Shown here: positions 7,922-17,090 of the stretch, piece by piece
Position numbering within the stretch: position 1 is the first letter of the stretch
Layout of the letters: each line of letters begins with the position of its first letter
Origin: RGIG8244 sp045592785
Lineage (GTDB): Bacteria; Verrucomicrobiota; Lentisphaeria; Victivallales; UBA1829
Length of the DNA: 64,000 nt
Reading direction: 5' to 3'
NCBI GenBank assembly: GCA_045592785.1
Contig: JAZNVL010000055.1
Location: 1 to 64,000, forward strand
Notes under the pieces: model-generated
The model's input: only the letters and a program-made list of their open reading frames with translations
Databases searched by the model: none
What the model was told of the DNA's origin: nothing
Made by a program: the position numbers and the translations under genes

Positions 7922-8826
7922 TTTGCGGGCAATGCGATCATCTTCTCAATGGGTTTCACGGCATCACGCATCACATCCGCAGGGAGCAGGACTTCTGTCT
8001 TTCCGTCGCGGAGACAATCCCGGACCTGTTCCAGTGTAATGGTCTTCATATCCTTGCAGATGATGGCGGGCTGGATGTGATAAAACTTCTTGCCGGGATT
8101 TTCCTTTTCCAGACGGTGCAGGATCCCGTACTCCGTGGCAATGATGAATTCCGTTTTTTCCGATTCCCGCACATAACGCAGGATCCCGCCCGTACTCATG
8201 GCTTTGTCACAGACTGCCAGGGTTTCCGGACGACATTCCGGGTGGACCAGCACTTCCGCGCCGGGGTGTTCCGCTTTTGCCGCCAGGATGACGTCGGGAG
8301 TCACGGCATCGTGTACAGGACAGCATCCATCCCAGAGCCGGAGTTTCCGGTTGAGTTTCCGGCTCATATTCGCGCCCAGATTGCGGTCCGGGAGGAATAC
8401 GATCTCTTTCTCTGCGGGAATGGAAGACAACACATTTTCCACATTGCCGCTGGTACAGCAGATATCGATTTGCGATTTCGTATCCGCGGTGCTGTTCACA
8501 TACGCACAATACACGGCATCGGGAAACTCTTTGCGCATGGCAATGACACCTTCCGCCGAAGCCATATCCGCCATGGGACAACCGGCATCGGGATTGGGCA
8601 GCAGGACCGTGGACTCCGGGGAAAGCAGTTTGGCAGTTTCCGCCATGAACCGTACGCCGCAGAACACGATCACGGGTGCCTTCACCTGTTTGGCACGGAT
8701 ACTCAATTCCAGGGAATCACCGGTAAAATCAGCGATATCCTGCACATCGCCACCCACATAATTATGCGCCAGAATCACCGCATTACGCTGCTTTTTCAGT
8801 TCCAGAATCTCTTCGGTCAGTGTCAT
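7918..8826 (-). CDS. nadA: Quinolinate synthase
   Basis: Iron-sulfur enzyme that condenses iminoaspartate with dihydroxyacetone phosphate to quinolinate in NAD synthesis. The three expected [4Fe-4S] ligands are visible in FCGVRFMAET, CCTSGN and HPECRPE. The N-terminal RNAVILAHNY and the segment DFTGDSLELS are typical. An upstream frame start at 8859 would overlap nnr, but ATG at 8826 is preceded by AAGGAAGAG and gives the usual length (302 aa). nadB and nadC are not in the window. Confidence 0.95.
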   Translation of the reverse strand: MTLTEEILELKKQRNAVILAHNYVGGDVQDIADFTGDSLELSIRAKQVKAPVIVFCGVRFMAETAKLLSPESTVLLPNPDAGCPMADMASAEGVIAMRKEFPDAVYCAYVNSTADTKSQIDICCTSGNVENVLSSIPAEKEIVFLPDRNLGANMSRKLNRKLRLWDGCCPVHDAVTPDVILAAKAEHPGAEVLVHPECRPETLAVCDKAMSTGGILRYVRESEKTEFIIATEYGILHRLEKENPGKKFYHIQPAIICKDMKTITLEQVRDCLRDGKTEVLLPADVMRDAVKPIEKMIALPAK

Positions 8827-8851
8827 TTCTTCTCTTCCTTCCTGATCGTTT

Positions 8852-10378
8852 TCAGGCAAACGGGGAAATCGTACGCATCGCCGGAACGATCTCTTCCAGC
8901 AGACGGTCCGCCGTGACTCCTCTGCCCGAACCGGGCAAAGGAGCCGCCAGTTCCCCGGTCAGCCCGTGTAAATATACACCCGCACGCACCGCCGTCAACG
9001 GGTCAATGCCCCGTCCCAGCAATGATGCCAGGATCCCCGTAAGCACATCACCGCTTCCCGCGGTCGCCAACGCCGTACAACCGGAAAGATTATAATAACA
9101 CGCTCCGGATGGTGCCGCAACGATACTGCGGGGACCTTTCAATACAACATAAACATTCATTTCTGCGGCAAGACGTTTCGTACGGTCTTCCCGGGTGCCG
9201 CCGACCGGAAGTAAACGGTTCATTTCGCCCTCATGCGGGGTGAGAACCGTTACGGCACGCCGTTCCGTCAATGCCTGCCGCGCATTCTGCCGGAATGACA
9301 ACACATTCAGTGCATCGGCATCCAGCACCAGCGGGACTTTGACCGTCCGGATGAGTTCCGCCAGGACGTCATCCAGTCCGGTGCCGGTACTCATTCCGGG
9401 TCCGATGGCGACCGCCTGCGCTTTTTCCAACAGTCCGGAAAGATCGTTGAGACTTTCCGCAGTAAAATAACCTTTCCCCTCATCGTTGCATCGATGGATC
9501 ATCAGGGAACCCGGCACACGGCAATCGCTTTGCAACGATTCCGGCACCGCCACCGTGACAAGTCCGGATCCCGTATGCAAAGCCCCGATCCCCGAAAGAA
9601 ACGGCGCCCCGGTATACCACCGGCTCCCGCCGATCACCAGAACATGTCCGCGACTGTTTTTGTACGTCGTCACCGGCTCCCTTCCGAAACAGTGACGGAT
9701 ATCTTCCGCCGTCGTGACTTCCAACAGTGATTCCGCCTGTTCCAACAACTCGGGAGAAAGCCCGATCTCTGCAACTTTGATCCGTCCGGCACGGGATAAT
9801 CCTTCCCCCGTCAACAGTCCGGCTTTCGGCAAACCGAATGTGACGGTCAGATCCGCCGTCACAGCCTCCCCGGTCACCGAGCCGTCATCCGCCGTGACTC
9901 CGGAGGGAATATCCACGGCGATCACGGGGATCCCGGAATGGTTCACCATGGCGATCCATTCCGCAAAGGGAGCACGCGGCACACCGGAAAATCCGGTTCC
10001 CAGCATGGCATCCACAATGACACCGCATCCGGAAAGCGCTTCGGGCGTACACACGCAAAAGCGTTCCAGCAGCAGGGAATCCGTCATCCGGTAAAAAGCA
10101 GTCAGAGCATCGCCCCGCAATTCCTGGGGGCTGACGGCGGTGAAGAGGCGTACCGGGCGCCCTGTCTTCACAAGCAGATCGGCAACAATGAATCCATCGC
10201 CGCCGTTATTCCCTTTCCCGGCAAGGATCGCGACCGGATCATTCCCGGGGAAATGAGCGATGACTGCTTCCGCCACGGCTTGTCCGGCGCGGGACATGAG
10301 TTCCATGCCGGAACGGTATCCGCTCCGGATGGTCCCGGCATCCAAACGCCGCATAGTTTCAGCGGAAACAGTCTTCAC
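8852..10378 (-). CDS. nnr: Bifunctional NAD(P)H-hydrate epimerase / ADP-dependent NAD(P)H-hydrate dehydratase
   Basis: Repairs damaged NAD(P)HX. The N-terminal epimerase (YjeF_N, about 1-215) shows AGKGNNGGDGFIVADLL and VIVDAMLGTGFSG. The C-terminal dehydratase (about 225-505) shows the ribokinase-like motifs AIGPGMS, LDADALN, LTPHEGEMNRLL and the ATP-site TAGSGDVLTGILASLLGRG. The length of 508 aa matches the fused form. The start is GTG with GAGG 11 nt upstream. It lies 13 bp after the SGNH hydrolase gene and 25 bp before nadA, consistent with one operon for NAD synthesis and repair. Confidence 0.93.
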   Translation of the reverse strand: MKTVSAETMRRLDAGTIRSGYRSGMELMSRAGQAVAEAVIAHFPGNDPVAILAGKGNNGGDGFIVADLLVKTGRPVRLFTAVSPQELRGDALTAFYRMTDSLLLERFCVCTPEALSGCGVIVDAMLGTGFSGVPRAPFAEWIAMVNHSGIPVIAVDIPSGVTADDGSVTGEAVTADLTVTFGLPKAGLLTGEGLSRAGRIKVAEIGLSPELLEQAESLLEVTTAEDIRHCFGREPVTTYKNSRGHVLVIGGSRWYTGAPFLSGIGALHTGSGLVTVAVPESLQSDCRVPGSLMIHRCNDEGKGYFTAESLNDLSGLLEKAQAVAIGPGMSTGTGLDDVLAELIRTVKVPLVLDADALNVLSFRQNARQALTERRAVTVLTPHEGEMNRLLPVGGTREDRTKRLAAEMNVYVVLKGPRSIVAAPSGACYYNLSGCTALATAGSGDVLTGILASLLGRGIDPLTAVRAGVYLHGLTGELAAPLPGSGRGVTADRLLEEIVPAMRTISPFA

Positions 10379-10391
10379 TTTTGAATCGACC

Positions 10392-11036
10392 TCAAGGGAG
10401 CAGATCTTTCGCCGCTTTCAGCCAGGCATCGGTGAGAAGCTGATGTCCGGCAGCGGTGGGATGAACCCCATCCTTGCTCCAATGTTCGGGTTTGGTGGTT
10501 TTGAGCTGCTTATCGAGGATGGACTGACAGGGCACGAATGCCGCGCCGAATTCTTTTGCCAGTTTCTTCGTGACGATGGCGCGTTCTTTGACTTCCGCCA
10601 CGCCTTCCGGGGGGAGTGTGCCCACATCCAGAATAAAGGGTTCCATCAGGATGAATTTGACTTTGGGCAGTTCGTCTCTGGTCCACTGGAGGATCTCGCG
10701 GTAGAACCGTTCATAGCGGGGCACTTCCACGCCATTTTTGCTGCCGACTTCATGCCAGGTATCATTCACGCCGATCAGGATACTGACCAGATTGGGTTTC
10801 AGATTGATCCCGTCACATTTCCAACGGGCATACAGATCCACCACGCGATTACCGCTGATCCCGCGGTTGAAGAAACTCCAATCGATCTCCGGGCGGTCAC
10901 AGAGGAGCCGTGCAGCCGCCATACCGGGATAACCGGGTCCCATGTTTTCATTGGTGAATCCTGCACCGCCGCAGGACATACGACCGCAATCCGTAATGGA
11001 ATCGCCCTGGAAAAGAACTGTGAATTTTTTTGCCAT
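10392..11036 (-). CDS. SGNH/GDSL-family hydrolase
   Basis: Probable esterase or deacetylase acting on carbohydrate or lipid esters. The four blocks are visible: GDSIT (nucleophile Ser, block I), the block II Gly in GISGNRV, GVND (block III) and DGVHP (block V Asp and His). No signal peptide is present, so it is predicted cytoplasmic. ATGs at 11042 and 11036 both follow AGAGG; 11036 has the better spacing. It heads the run into nnr-nadA and has its own candidate promoter upstream. The substrate is unknown. Confidence 0.88.
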   Translation of the reverse strand: MAKKFTVLFQGDSITDCGRMSCGGAGFTNENMGPGYPGMAAARLLCDRPEIDWSFFNRGISGNRVVDLYARWKCDGINLKPNLVSILIGVNDTWHEVGSKNGVEVPRYERFYREILQWTRDELPKVKFILMEPFILDVGTLPPEGVAEVKERAIVTKKLAKEFGAAFVPCQSILDKQLKTTKPEHWSKDGVHPTAAGHQLLTDAWLKAAKDLLP

Positions 11037-11073
11037 GATCATAGCACCTCTGTTAATTTGTCAGGTTGCAGAA

Positions 11074-11101
11074 AATATACCGCAATATCCCGCAAATACA
11101 A
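11074..11101 (-). promoter_or_regulatory. Candidate sigma70-type promoter for the SGNH-nnr-nadA run
   Basis: On the minus strand TTGTAT (11096-11101) is separated by 16 bp from TATATT (11074-11079), about 32 bp upstream of the hydrolase start. The -10 is good and the -35 moderate. It lies in the 112-base gap between gspK and the hydrolase gene. The gspK-proximal part of that gap holds no convincing terminator. Confidence 0.45.
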
Positions 11102-11148
11102 GAAGAAATATGCTTTTTTTGTACTTTTTATCCCGTTTTTTCAAACCG

Positions 11149-12264
11149 TCAGAAGAACATCCATTCCAGATAACGCACAATGCCGTCCTCCGGACCCGAG
11201 ATCTGATCCGGATTTATCCAGGTGAACGCAAGCCGTTTCGCCGGTTCCCCGTTCGCCGGAGTCACGATCACGGTATAAGCCCGCCCGGGTGTCCAGGCAA
11301 GATAGGAACGGTTCTTCAATGCCTGGAATACGGTACTGTCGATCACATCTTCCAGCGGAGTCCGTTCGGTCTGATACTGGCGGATCCCCTCCCGGATGTC
11401 ATACAGTTGGGATTCCTCCAGATCGAATACATTGCTCAAATAGAGATCCGGCGCACCGAAGATATTGGGCTGTGTTACAAACAGATTCGTGGTCTGCGTA
11501 CGCCGTTGCGGCTGTTGCTGCTGTTGCATCCCGAAGCCGGGACGTTGTCCGCCGCTCTGCTGAACGGTGGTCGTGACCGTGATCCGGCGGAGGCTTTCGG
11601 GGGGTATCATGCGGATAGCGGAAAGCCGTCCGTTTTCATCGGGGGGAAAGAGTGCCGTGAATTCCGGGATGAAGAACAGTTCCTCCCGGTATTGGAACTC
11701 GGCGTTCCGGGGCAGCGGGAGTTGTCCCAGAAGCTGAAACCCGGATTCCTCTCTGCCGTCATCGGTGACGACATCATCGGCATCGGTGTAGTCCCGCAAC
11801 TGGTTATCCAGCGTGGTCATGGTGTCCGTGAATTCGGCATCGGTGGCGGTATTCATTTTGAGACGGTTGAGCGTATTCAAACGCAATGTTCTGGAAAAAT
11901 CCAGTCCGGCGGCGGCATCGGTGATCCGGAATTTGACGGGCGTGCCGTGATAATCCATTTCGTGTTCCACGCCATCGGGAAGGAACCGGTCGTATTCGTA
12001 ATCGGCGTAGTCAAATGTATCGTAGGAGACGTTGGGATTGAGATTGCGTTCCGCCGCCACCAGCCATTGGATCCGGTTCGCGGCACCCTCGCAGAGATAC
12101 ATGCTTTTCTGCTGTTTCACATGGGCAGTCATGGTGTAAACATTGAGTTGTGACATGGCAATGACAGCGGTCACGATCATGGAACACGCCAGGATCAATG
12201 CCAACACCGGGATCAAAGCGGAACCCGATTCACCGCGTCTGCGTTTGTGTGCCGTTCTGCGCAT
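11149..12264 (-). CDS. gspK: GspK-like minor pseudopilin of the type II secretion system
   Basis: Large minor pseudopilin of 371 residues thought to cap the pseudopilus tip. The N-terminus is basic (HKRRRGESGS), then a single hydrophobic helix (ALIPVLALILACSMIVTAV) without the Glu at position 5, which is characteristic of GspK. The long periplasmic domain is atypical for the family, with a Gln-rich low-complexity segment near residue 245. GGAGGTGAT precedes the ATG. The gene overlaps gspJ by 35 bp and is the last of the gsp operon. Confidence 0.7.
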   Translation of the reverse strand: MRRTAHKRRRGESGSALIPVLALILACSMIVTAVIAMSQLNVYTMTAHVKQQKSMYLCEGAANRIQWLVAAERNLNPNVSYDTFDYADYEYDRFLPDGVEHEMDYHGTPVKFRITDAAAGLDFSRTLRLNTLNRLKMNTATDAEFTDTMTTLDNQLRDYTDADDVVTDDGREESGFQLLGQLPLPRNAEFQYREELFFIPEFTALFPPDENGRLSAIRMIPPESLRRITVTTTVQQSGGQRPGFGMQQQQQPQRRTQTTNLFVTQPNIFGAPDLYLSNVFDLEESQLYDIREGIRQYQTERTPLEDVIDSTVFQALKNRSYLAWTPGRAYTVIVTPANGEPAKRLAFTWINPDQISGPEDGIVRYLEWMFF

Positions 12265-12925
12265 TGCCCATCACCTCCTCCCGGTCTCCGTATACACTGT
12301 TTGACCCGCTCCCCGCTGTCCGCCGGAGCCAGGATTCTTCGGTCCCATCCTGCCAGCGGATGGTCATACGGACCGCCAGCGGAAGATAGGGGTCTTCCTC
12401 ACGATCCCATTCCTCCAGCCATTCCACCGAAAGATCGGAACGTTTTTCCGCGTAAAGGAACGTGACGGACTCCACCTGTTCCGCCAGGACTTCCCGGGTG
12501 TAAGGCATATCCGGATCTTCCTCGCCTTCCGTTACCCAGGGGAACCGGGGATACTCGCTGTATTCGGCAATGAGGTTGTCCTCTTCATCGATCCGGATGC
12601 GGATGAAGAGCAATGCACCTGCGCCCTGTGAATAATTCCGGCGCAATGCAGTAAAGAAGATGCGGTCCGTTTCACCGTCAAAAAGGAGGTCGGATGCGGT
12701 ATCGTTATCTTCATCGGTCCAGTTGAACGGGACCATATTCCGCACACAGGAATCCATGACCACATCGATTTTCTGATACTGCCGCAGTTTATTCGTCTGC
12801 TGAACGGAAATACGCCAGGAGTTGTAGAACGTGGCGGAAGCCGTTCCCACGATCAACGCGATGAATCCCGCCACCGTGATGGCAGTGATCAATTCGATGA
12901 GGGTGAAGTAACGTTTCTTATTCAT
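12230..12925 (-). CDS. gspJ: GspJ-like minor pseudopilin
   Basis: 231 residues with a prepilin N-terminus, KKRYFTLIELITAITVAGF. Cleavage would be before FTLIE, with Tyr at -1 instead of Gly. The globular part is compatible with GspJ in size and position: third in the order H-I-J-K. Assignment is by position and size because minor pseudopilins are poorly conserved. It overlaps gspI by 8 bp and gspK by 35 bp. Confidence 0.72.
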   Translation of the reverse strand: MNKKRYFTLIELITAITVAGFIALIVGTASATFYNSWRISVQQTNKLRQYQKIDVVMDSCVRNMVPFNWTDEDNDTASDLLFDGETDRIFFTALRRNYSQGAGALLFIRIRIDEEDNLIAEYSEYPRFPWVTEGEEDPDMPYTREVLAEQVESVTFLYAEKRSDLSVEWLEEWDREEDPYLPLAVRMTIRWQDGTEESWLRRTAGSGSNSVYGDREEVMGNAQNGTQTQTR

Positions 12926-13328
12926 TTTCCGTCAATCCGTTATCGTATAAGATCCGGTCGATCTTCCACGAGTCCAATGTTTCGCCGTCATCCGCACGCA
13001 CCAGAGTGATGGTACAGGTCTGCAATTCCTTCTGACCGTCGATGGAACCGTCGTATTCCTCGTGAATATCGGAGATCTCGTCCCATTCGATATAGACCCG
13101 AACATCATCGTAGGGAAAAAAGGTGACCGGGATACTTTCCGTAGCGTTGCTGTGCAGCAGAACATATTCCGCTGCTTCCATCATGCGATGGGTGTTATTC
13201 CAGGCATCAACGCTTTGCGCGATCCGTTTCCGGGAAGAAGCCAACAGTTGAAAGAGTACCGCCAGAGACATACTCAGAATGGCAACGGCGATCACCGTTT
13301 CCAGCAGGGTGAACCGGTACCGTCTCAT
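12918..13328 (-). CDS. gspI: GspI-like minor pseudopilin
   Basis: 136 residues, beginning MRRYRFTLLETVIAVAIL, a class III prepilin leader with Arg at -1 and Glu at +5. The short length and LLETVIA-type helix fit GspI. The ATG overlaps the gspH stop (ATGA). The soluble domain is acidic and contains no recognised motif. Confidence 0.72.
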   Translation of the reverse strand: MRRYRFTLLETVIAVAILSMSLAVLFQLLASSRKRIAQSVDAWNNTHRMMEAAEYVLLHSNATESIPVTFFPYDDVRVYIEWDEISDIHEEYDGSIDGQKELQTCTITLVRADDGETLDSWKIDRILYDNGLTENE

Positions 13329-13825
13329 AACCCATCCTCCCCATCCGCAATATCCCGGGAATCCAGAACGCCGGTCAGCAGGGAAACCTGGAATTCTTTC
13401 GTGAATTTTCCATAACGGAACCGGAGTTTCCGTATCCCGGATGCGCCGCCATCGGGAAAGAACCGGAAGACCTCGGTATAAAGAGACTCCGGATCCAACG
13501 CCTGTGATTCGTCATGGAACTCAAAATCTTCCGGCATTTTCCATTTTAATTCCGGTGCAGTCTCTTCCTCTTCCGATGCTCCCGGCTCCAGCATGATGAA
13601 ACTGTGGGTTTCCGGATCAAACGCAACGATCCGGTCCGCGCCCGATTCCATTGCCTGATACCGGACACGGCTGCAGAACGTGGAAAAGTCAAGACCCGCC
13701 TGCTCCAGAACGGAAGCGGGCGACGGACTGCGCAGCAAGGGCACCGCGATCATGGCAAGCAAGCCCATGATGCACATGACAGCCACGACTTCGGGCAGAG
13801 TAAAGAAACGGCGTTTGCGTTTCAC
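13325..13825 (-). CDS. gspH: GspH-like minor pseudopilin
   Basis: 166 residues beginning with a basic leader and FFTLPEVVAVMCIMGLLAM. Phe stands at -1 and a Pro precedes the conserved Glu. The soluble part, with the pattern YQAMESGADRIVAFDPE, is compatible with the GspH/FimT fold. The start is GTG, 12 bp after the gspG stop, with no obvious Shine-Dalgarno. It ends in a 4-bp overlap with gspI. Confidence 0.72.
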   Translation of the reverse strand: MKRKRRFFTLPEVVAVMCIMGLLAMIAVPLLRSPSPASVLEQAGLDFSTFCSRVRYQAMESGADRIVAFDPETHSFIMLEPGASEEEETAPELKWKMPEDFEFHDESQALDPESLYTEVFRFFPDGGASGIRKLRFRYGKFTKEFQVSLLTGVLDSRDIADGEDGL

Positions 13826-13837
13826 GGCAGAACGATC

Positions 13838-14263
13838 TTATTCTTCGGTCCAGTTTGTCAAATCGGCGTTTTCCCCTTCGCCGCCGGTCTGACCATCTGC
13901 GCCCAGACTGCTGAGATCGAAACTCTTTTCATTGTGTTCGCCGGGGCAGACATACTGATATTCATTGCCCCAGGGATCCAGCGGGATCTTCTTCATGTAG
14001 GGACCATCCCACTTCTCGTGATCGTCCAGATTTTCCACAAGACCGCGGAGTTCGCTGGGATACTGTCCCACCTGGATCTTGTAGTTATCCAGTTCCTGTT
14101 CCAGCAGTTTCAACTGCATTTGCGCGGTACCGATCTTGCCCTGTTTCACATAGTTCATGTAAATGGGCGTGGCGATACCGGCAAGGGTGACCAGGATCAC
14201 GATGACCACAACGACTTCGATGAGGGTGAAGGGATTTTTTCTTTTCTTGCGATTGCTTCTCAT
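13838..14263 (-). CDS. gspG: GspG major pseudopilin
   Basis: 141 residues, leader RKNPFTLIEVVVVIVILVTLAG with Pro at -1 and Glu at +5. The family-specific C-terminal segment is clear: KKIPLDPWGNEYQY and the acidic end expected to bind calcium. It is the main subunit of the periplasmic pseudopilus that pushes substrates through the secretin. GGAGGTCC precedes the ATG, which overlaps the gspF stop by 4 bp. This is the most confidently assigned pseudopilin of the operon. Confidence 0.88.
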   Translation of the reverse strand: MRSNRKKRKNPFTLIEVVVVIVILVTLAGIATPIYMNYVKQGKIGTAQMQLKLLEQELDNYKIQVGQYPSELRGLVENLDDHEKWDGPYMKKIPLDPWGNEYQYVCPGEHNEKSFDLSSLGADGQTGGEGENADLTNWTEE

Positions 14264-15480
14264 AATTTGGGACCTCCTTGAGAGTTGATTGCATTCAAAT
14301 CCATCATTGCCATAAATATTGATGCGACGACGATCAGGACTGCCGCCGCAAGAAATACGATCACCGCCGGTTCGAACAAACTCAATAAACGTTTGATCTT
14401 CATACGCGTATCCGCTTCCAGATTGTCCGCGATGTTCCCCAGCATTTCCCCCACGGTACCCGATTCCTCACCCACACGCAGCATGGGCGCCATCTCCCCG
14501 GGCACAAACGGATTGTCTTTGATCGCAGCAGAAAGTTTCGCACCGCCGCGGATCTTATCCGCAAGTCCACGGAACGAACGGGCGATCACCGGATTCCGGA
14601 TGATCCGTTCCGCGATCCGAACAGTCCGGATGATCTCCACATGGTTGGCAAGCATGATCGCCAGCGTGCGGAGATAACGGCACATTTCCAGATCCGCCAG
14701 GATCCGCCCGAATAACGGCAGGGACAGCATGAAACGGCTCTTCCCCGTCTGCCACCGGTCCTCCCCGATGTATTTGCGGAAAATATAAAGTCCCAGCAGC
14801 AGGATCAGCACGCCGGGGACCAGCATTTTTGCCACATCGCTCATGGTCATGAGGAACGTCATGGAGGGCGGCAGTTCCCTGCCCATATCCAGGAAGATAT
14901 TGGCGAACTTGGGCACGAATACGGTGAACATGAGGATCGTCACCAGGATCGTCACCGCCAGGATCGCGCAGGGATAGATCGAACTGGATACAATGAAACT
15001 GCGCAGGTCTTTGCTTTCCGCCATGAATTTGTAAAGGTGTTTCAGGACTTCCGGCAGACAACCGGTTTCCTCGCCGCTCTCGATCAGGTTCGCGTAATAC
15101 CCCGGGAACAATTCACCGTGGGAACGCACCAGTTCCGAAAATTTCTTCCCTTCATGCAAGCCCTGACGCAGGGAATTGACAAAATTCTTCTGTTCCGGCT
15201 GAACCGCACCTTCCGCGATAATGGCAAGCGCACGTTCCAGTGGAACATGGGAACTCAACAGAGGCGAAAGCTGACGGGTCAACGCAAAGGTGTCGATCCC
15301 CGTACGTTTGAACGAAAAGCCCTGCATACCGCCGTTGCTCCCCGCTTCCCCGAGGTAACGGACCGGGATCATGCCTCTGCCCCGCAGTTTGTTCAATGCT
15401 TCCGTCCGGTTCTCCGCCTCCATGAGGATCTCACGGGGGGTGTCGCCGCGTTCGGCTGCAAGATAACGGTATAATGCCAT
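14260..15480 (-). CDS. gspF: GspF inner-membrane platform protein
   Basis: 406 residues with the duplicated T2SSF domain. Each half has a cytoplasmic helical bundle (LTRQLSPLLSSHVPLERAL and MCRYLRTLAIMLANHVEI), followed by hydrophobic segments near 170-195, 215-240 and 375-400. The motif ESGEETGCLPEVL and its second-half counterpart VGEESGTVGEMLG are typical. It anchors the GspE ATPase. GGAGG precedes the ATG, 17 bp after gspE. Confidence 0.93.
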   Translation of the reverse strand: MALYRYLAAERGDTPREILMEAENRTEALNKLRGRGMIPVRYLGEAGSNGGMQGFSFKRTGIDTFALTRQLSPLLSSHVPLERALAIIAEGAVQPEQKNFVNSLRQGLHEGKKFSELVRSHGELFPGYYANLIESGEETGCLPEVLKHLYKFMAESKDLRSFIVSSSIYPCAILAVTILVTILMFTVFVPKFANIFLDMGRELPPSMTFLMTMSDVAKMLVPGVLILLLGLYIFRKYIGEDRWQTGKSRFMLSLPLFGRILADLEMCRYLRTLAIMLANHVEIIRTVRIAERIIRNPVIARSFRGLADKIRGGAKLSAAIKDNPFVPGEMAPMLRVGEESGTVGEMLGNIADNLEADTRMKIKRLLSLFEPAVIVFLAAAVLIVVASIFMAMMDLNAINSQGGPKL

Positions 15481-15497
15481 GATAACAGATCCTCCGG

Positions 15498-17090
15498 TCA
15501 GGTGGCGTCAGCGGTACTGCGCCGGACTTCTTCCTGTGTGGTGATACCCAGCCGGACTTTTTCCGCCGCATCTTCCAGCAGGGTCGTCATGCCGTGTTTG
15601 ACCGCAATGCTTTCCAGTTCCGCACTGTCCGCCGCACGATTGACGGCACCGCGCAATTCATCGTTGACCAGCAGGAGTTCGAAGATCCCGCTTCTGCCTT
15701 TGTACCCGGTCTTCCCGCAACGACGGCAGGATTCCTGTTTCGCCGGATCCCCGTGACATTCCGGGCAGATCTTCCGCACCAGACGCTGGGAGAGCACGCC
15801 GAACAACGCCGACGAGACCAGGAAGGGTTCCACGCCCATATCCAGCAGACGGGTCACTGCGCCCACCGCATCGTTGGTGTGCAATGTACTCAACACCAAA
15901 TGCCCGGTGAGTGCCGCGTTGATGGCGATATCCGCCGTTTCACGGTCACGGATCTCACCCACCAGAATGATATCCGGGTCCTGACGGACGATATGGCGCA
16001 ATCCGGCGGCGAAGGTCACGCCGATCTTGGGATTGACCTGCATCTGACAGAGTCCCGGAGTCTTGTATTCCACCGGGTCTTCCACCGTAATGATCTTCTT
16101 TTTCTGATCGTTCAGCATGTTGATGACACTGTAAAGTGTGGTGGTCTTCCCGCTGCCGGTGGGCCCCACCACAAGAATGATCCCGTGGGGGATCGCAATG
16201 AGTTTCCGGAATTTTTCCAGTGTTTCTTCGGACATGCCAAGCGTATGAAGGTCGAAGCTCAATGCCTCCTGATTCAGCAGTCGCAATACAATACTTTCCC
16301 CCGTCAGAATGGGGATCGTACTGATACGCATATCCAGTTCCGCGTGTCCCAGACGGATGGTGGTACGACCATCCTGGGGCAGACGGCTTTCCGCGATATT
16401 CAATCCGCCCAGCAATTTGATACGGGAGGAAATGGCGGGAAACTGGGAAAGCGGACAGGTCATGATCTCCTGCAATACACCGTCGATCCGGCATCGTACC
16501 GAGACCTGTTCCATCCCCGGTTCCACATGGATATCCGAGGCACCCGTTTCCATGGCACGGGTGAATATATCATTGACCAGACGGACGATACGGGCTTCTC
16601 CCGCCATGGTCCGCAGCATATTTTCGTCCCCCGTATCCGGATTGAACGCATCATCTTCCGCCGTTTCTTCGTTTTTCAGACGTGCCAGCAGGCGTTCCGC
16701 GAAAGTCCGGCGGATAAAACGGAAGTCCAGCGTACGGTGCCACTGTTTGTCCGCCAGATAAATAAACTGGTCCAGGGAATAGGGATCCGTGATCAGAACG
16801 GTCATGGATTCATCGTCCCATTCATAGGGGATGCAGTAATTGGCATTGAAGAAGTCGGAGGAACCGCCGGGGAAGATCTCCGGATTCCGGATCTCATTTT
16901 CATCCGGGAGTTCCTTGCCGCAGATACCGGAATACCATTCCGCCAGCTGCTGTTCCGTGCATACGCCTTCCTGCACCAGAGCGAAGTCCGCATTCCGCAA
17001 ATCCACCGGTGACATGCTTTTCCGCTGCCAGGAGGGATATACGGAAAGTTTCTCCGCTGTTTGTTCCAGGATTTCGTTCCGGGTGATCAT
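15498..17090 (-). CDS. gspE: GspE secretion ATPase
   Basis: Hexameric cytoplasmic ATPase of 530 residues that powers the pseudopilus. An N-terminal T2SSE_N-like domain (about 20-140) precedes the ATPase core. Walker A is GPTGSGKTTTLYS, the Asp box is ITVEDPVEYK, Walker B is RQDPDIILVGEIRDRETA, and the His box is TLHTNDAVGA. The zinc-binding tetracysteine is present as CPECHGD and CRRCG. The stop of gspD and this ATG overlap by one base (TGATG). It uses the fullest set of conserved residues in the operon and looks functional. Confidence 0.95.
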   Translation of the reverse strand: MITRNEILEQTAEKLSVYPSWQRKSMSPVDLRNADFALVQEGVCTEQQLAEWYSGICGKELPDENEIRNPEIFPGGSSDFFNANYCIPYEWDDESMTVLITDPYSLDQFIYLADKQWHRTLDFRFIRRTFAERLLARLKNEETAEDDAFNPDTGDENMLRTMAGEARIVRLVNDIFTRAMETGASDIHVEPGMEQVSVRCRIDGVLQEIMTCPLSQFPAISSRIKLLGGLNIAESRLPQDGRTTIRLGHAELDMRISTIPILTGESIVLRLLNQEALSFDLHTLGMSEETLEKFRKLIAIPHGIILVVGPTGSGKTTTLYSVINMLNDQKKKIITVEDPVEYKTPGLCQMQVNPKIGVTFAAGLRHIVRQDPDIILVGEIRDRETADIAINAALTGHLVLSTLHTNDAVGAVTRLLDMGVEPFLVSSALFGVLSQRLVRKICPECHGDPAKQESCRRCGKTGYKGRSGIFELLLVNDELRGAVNRAADSAELESIAVKHGMTTLLEDAAEKVRLGITTQEEVRRSTADAT

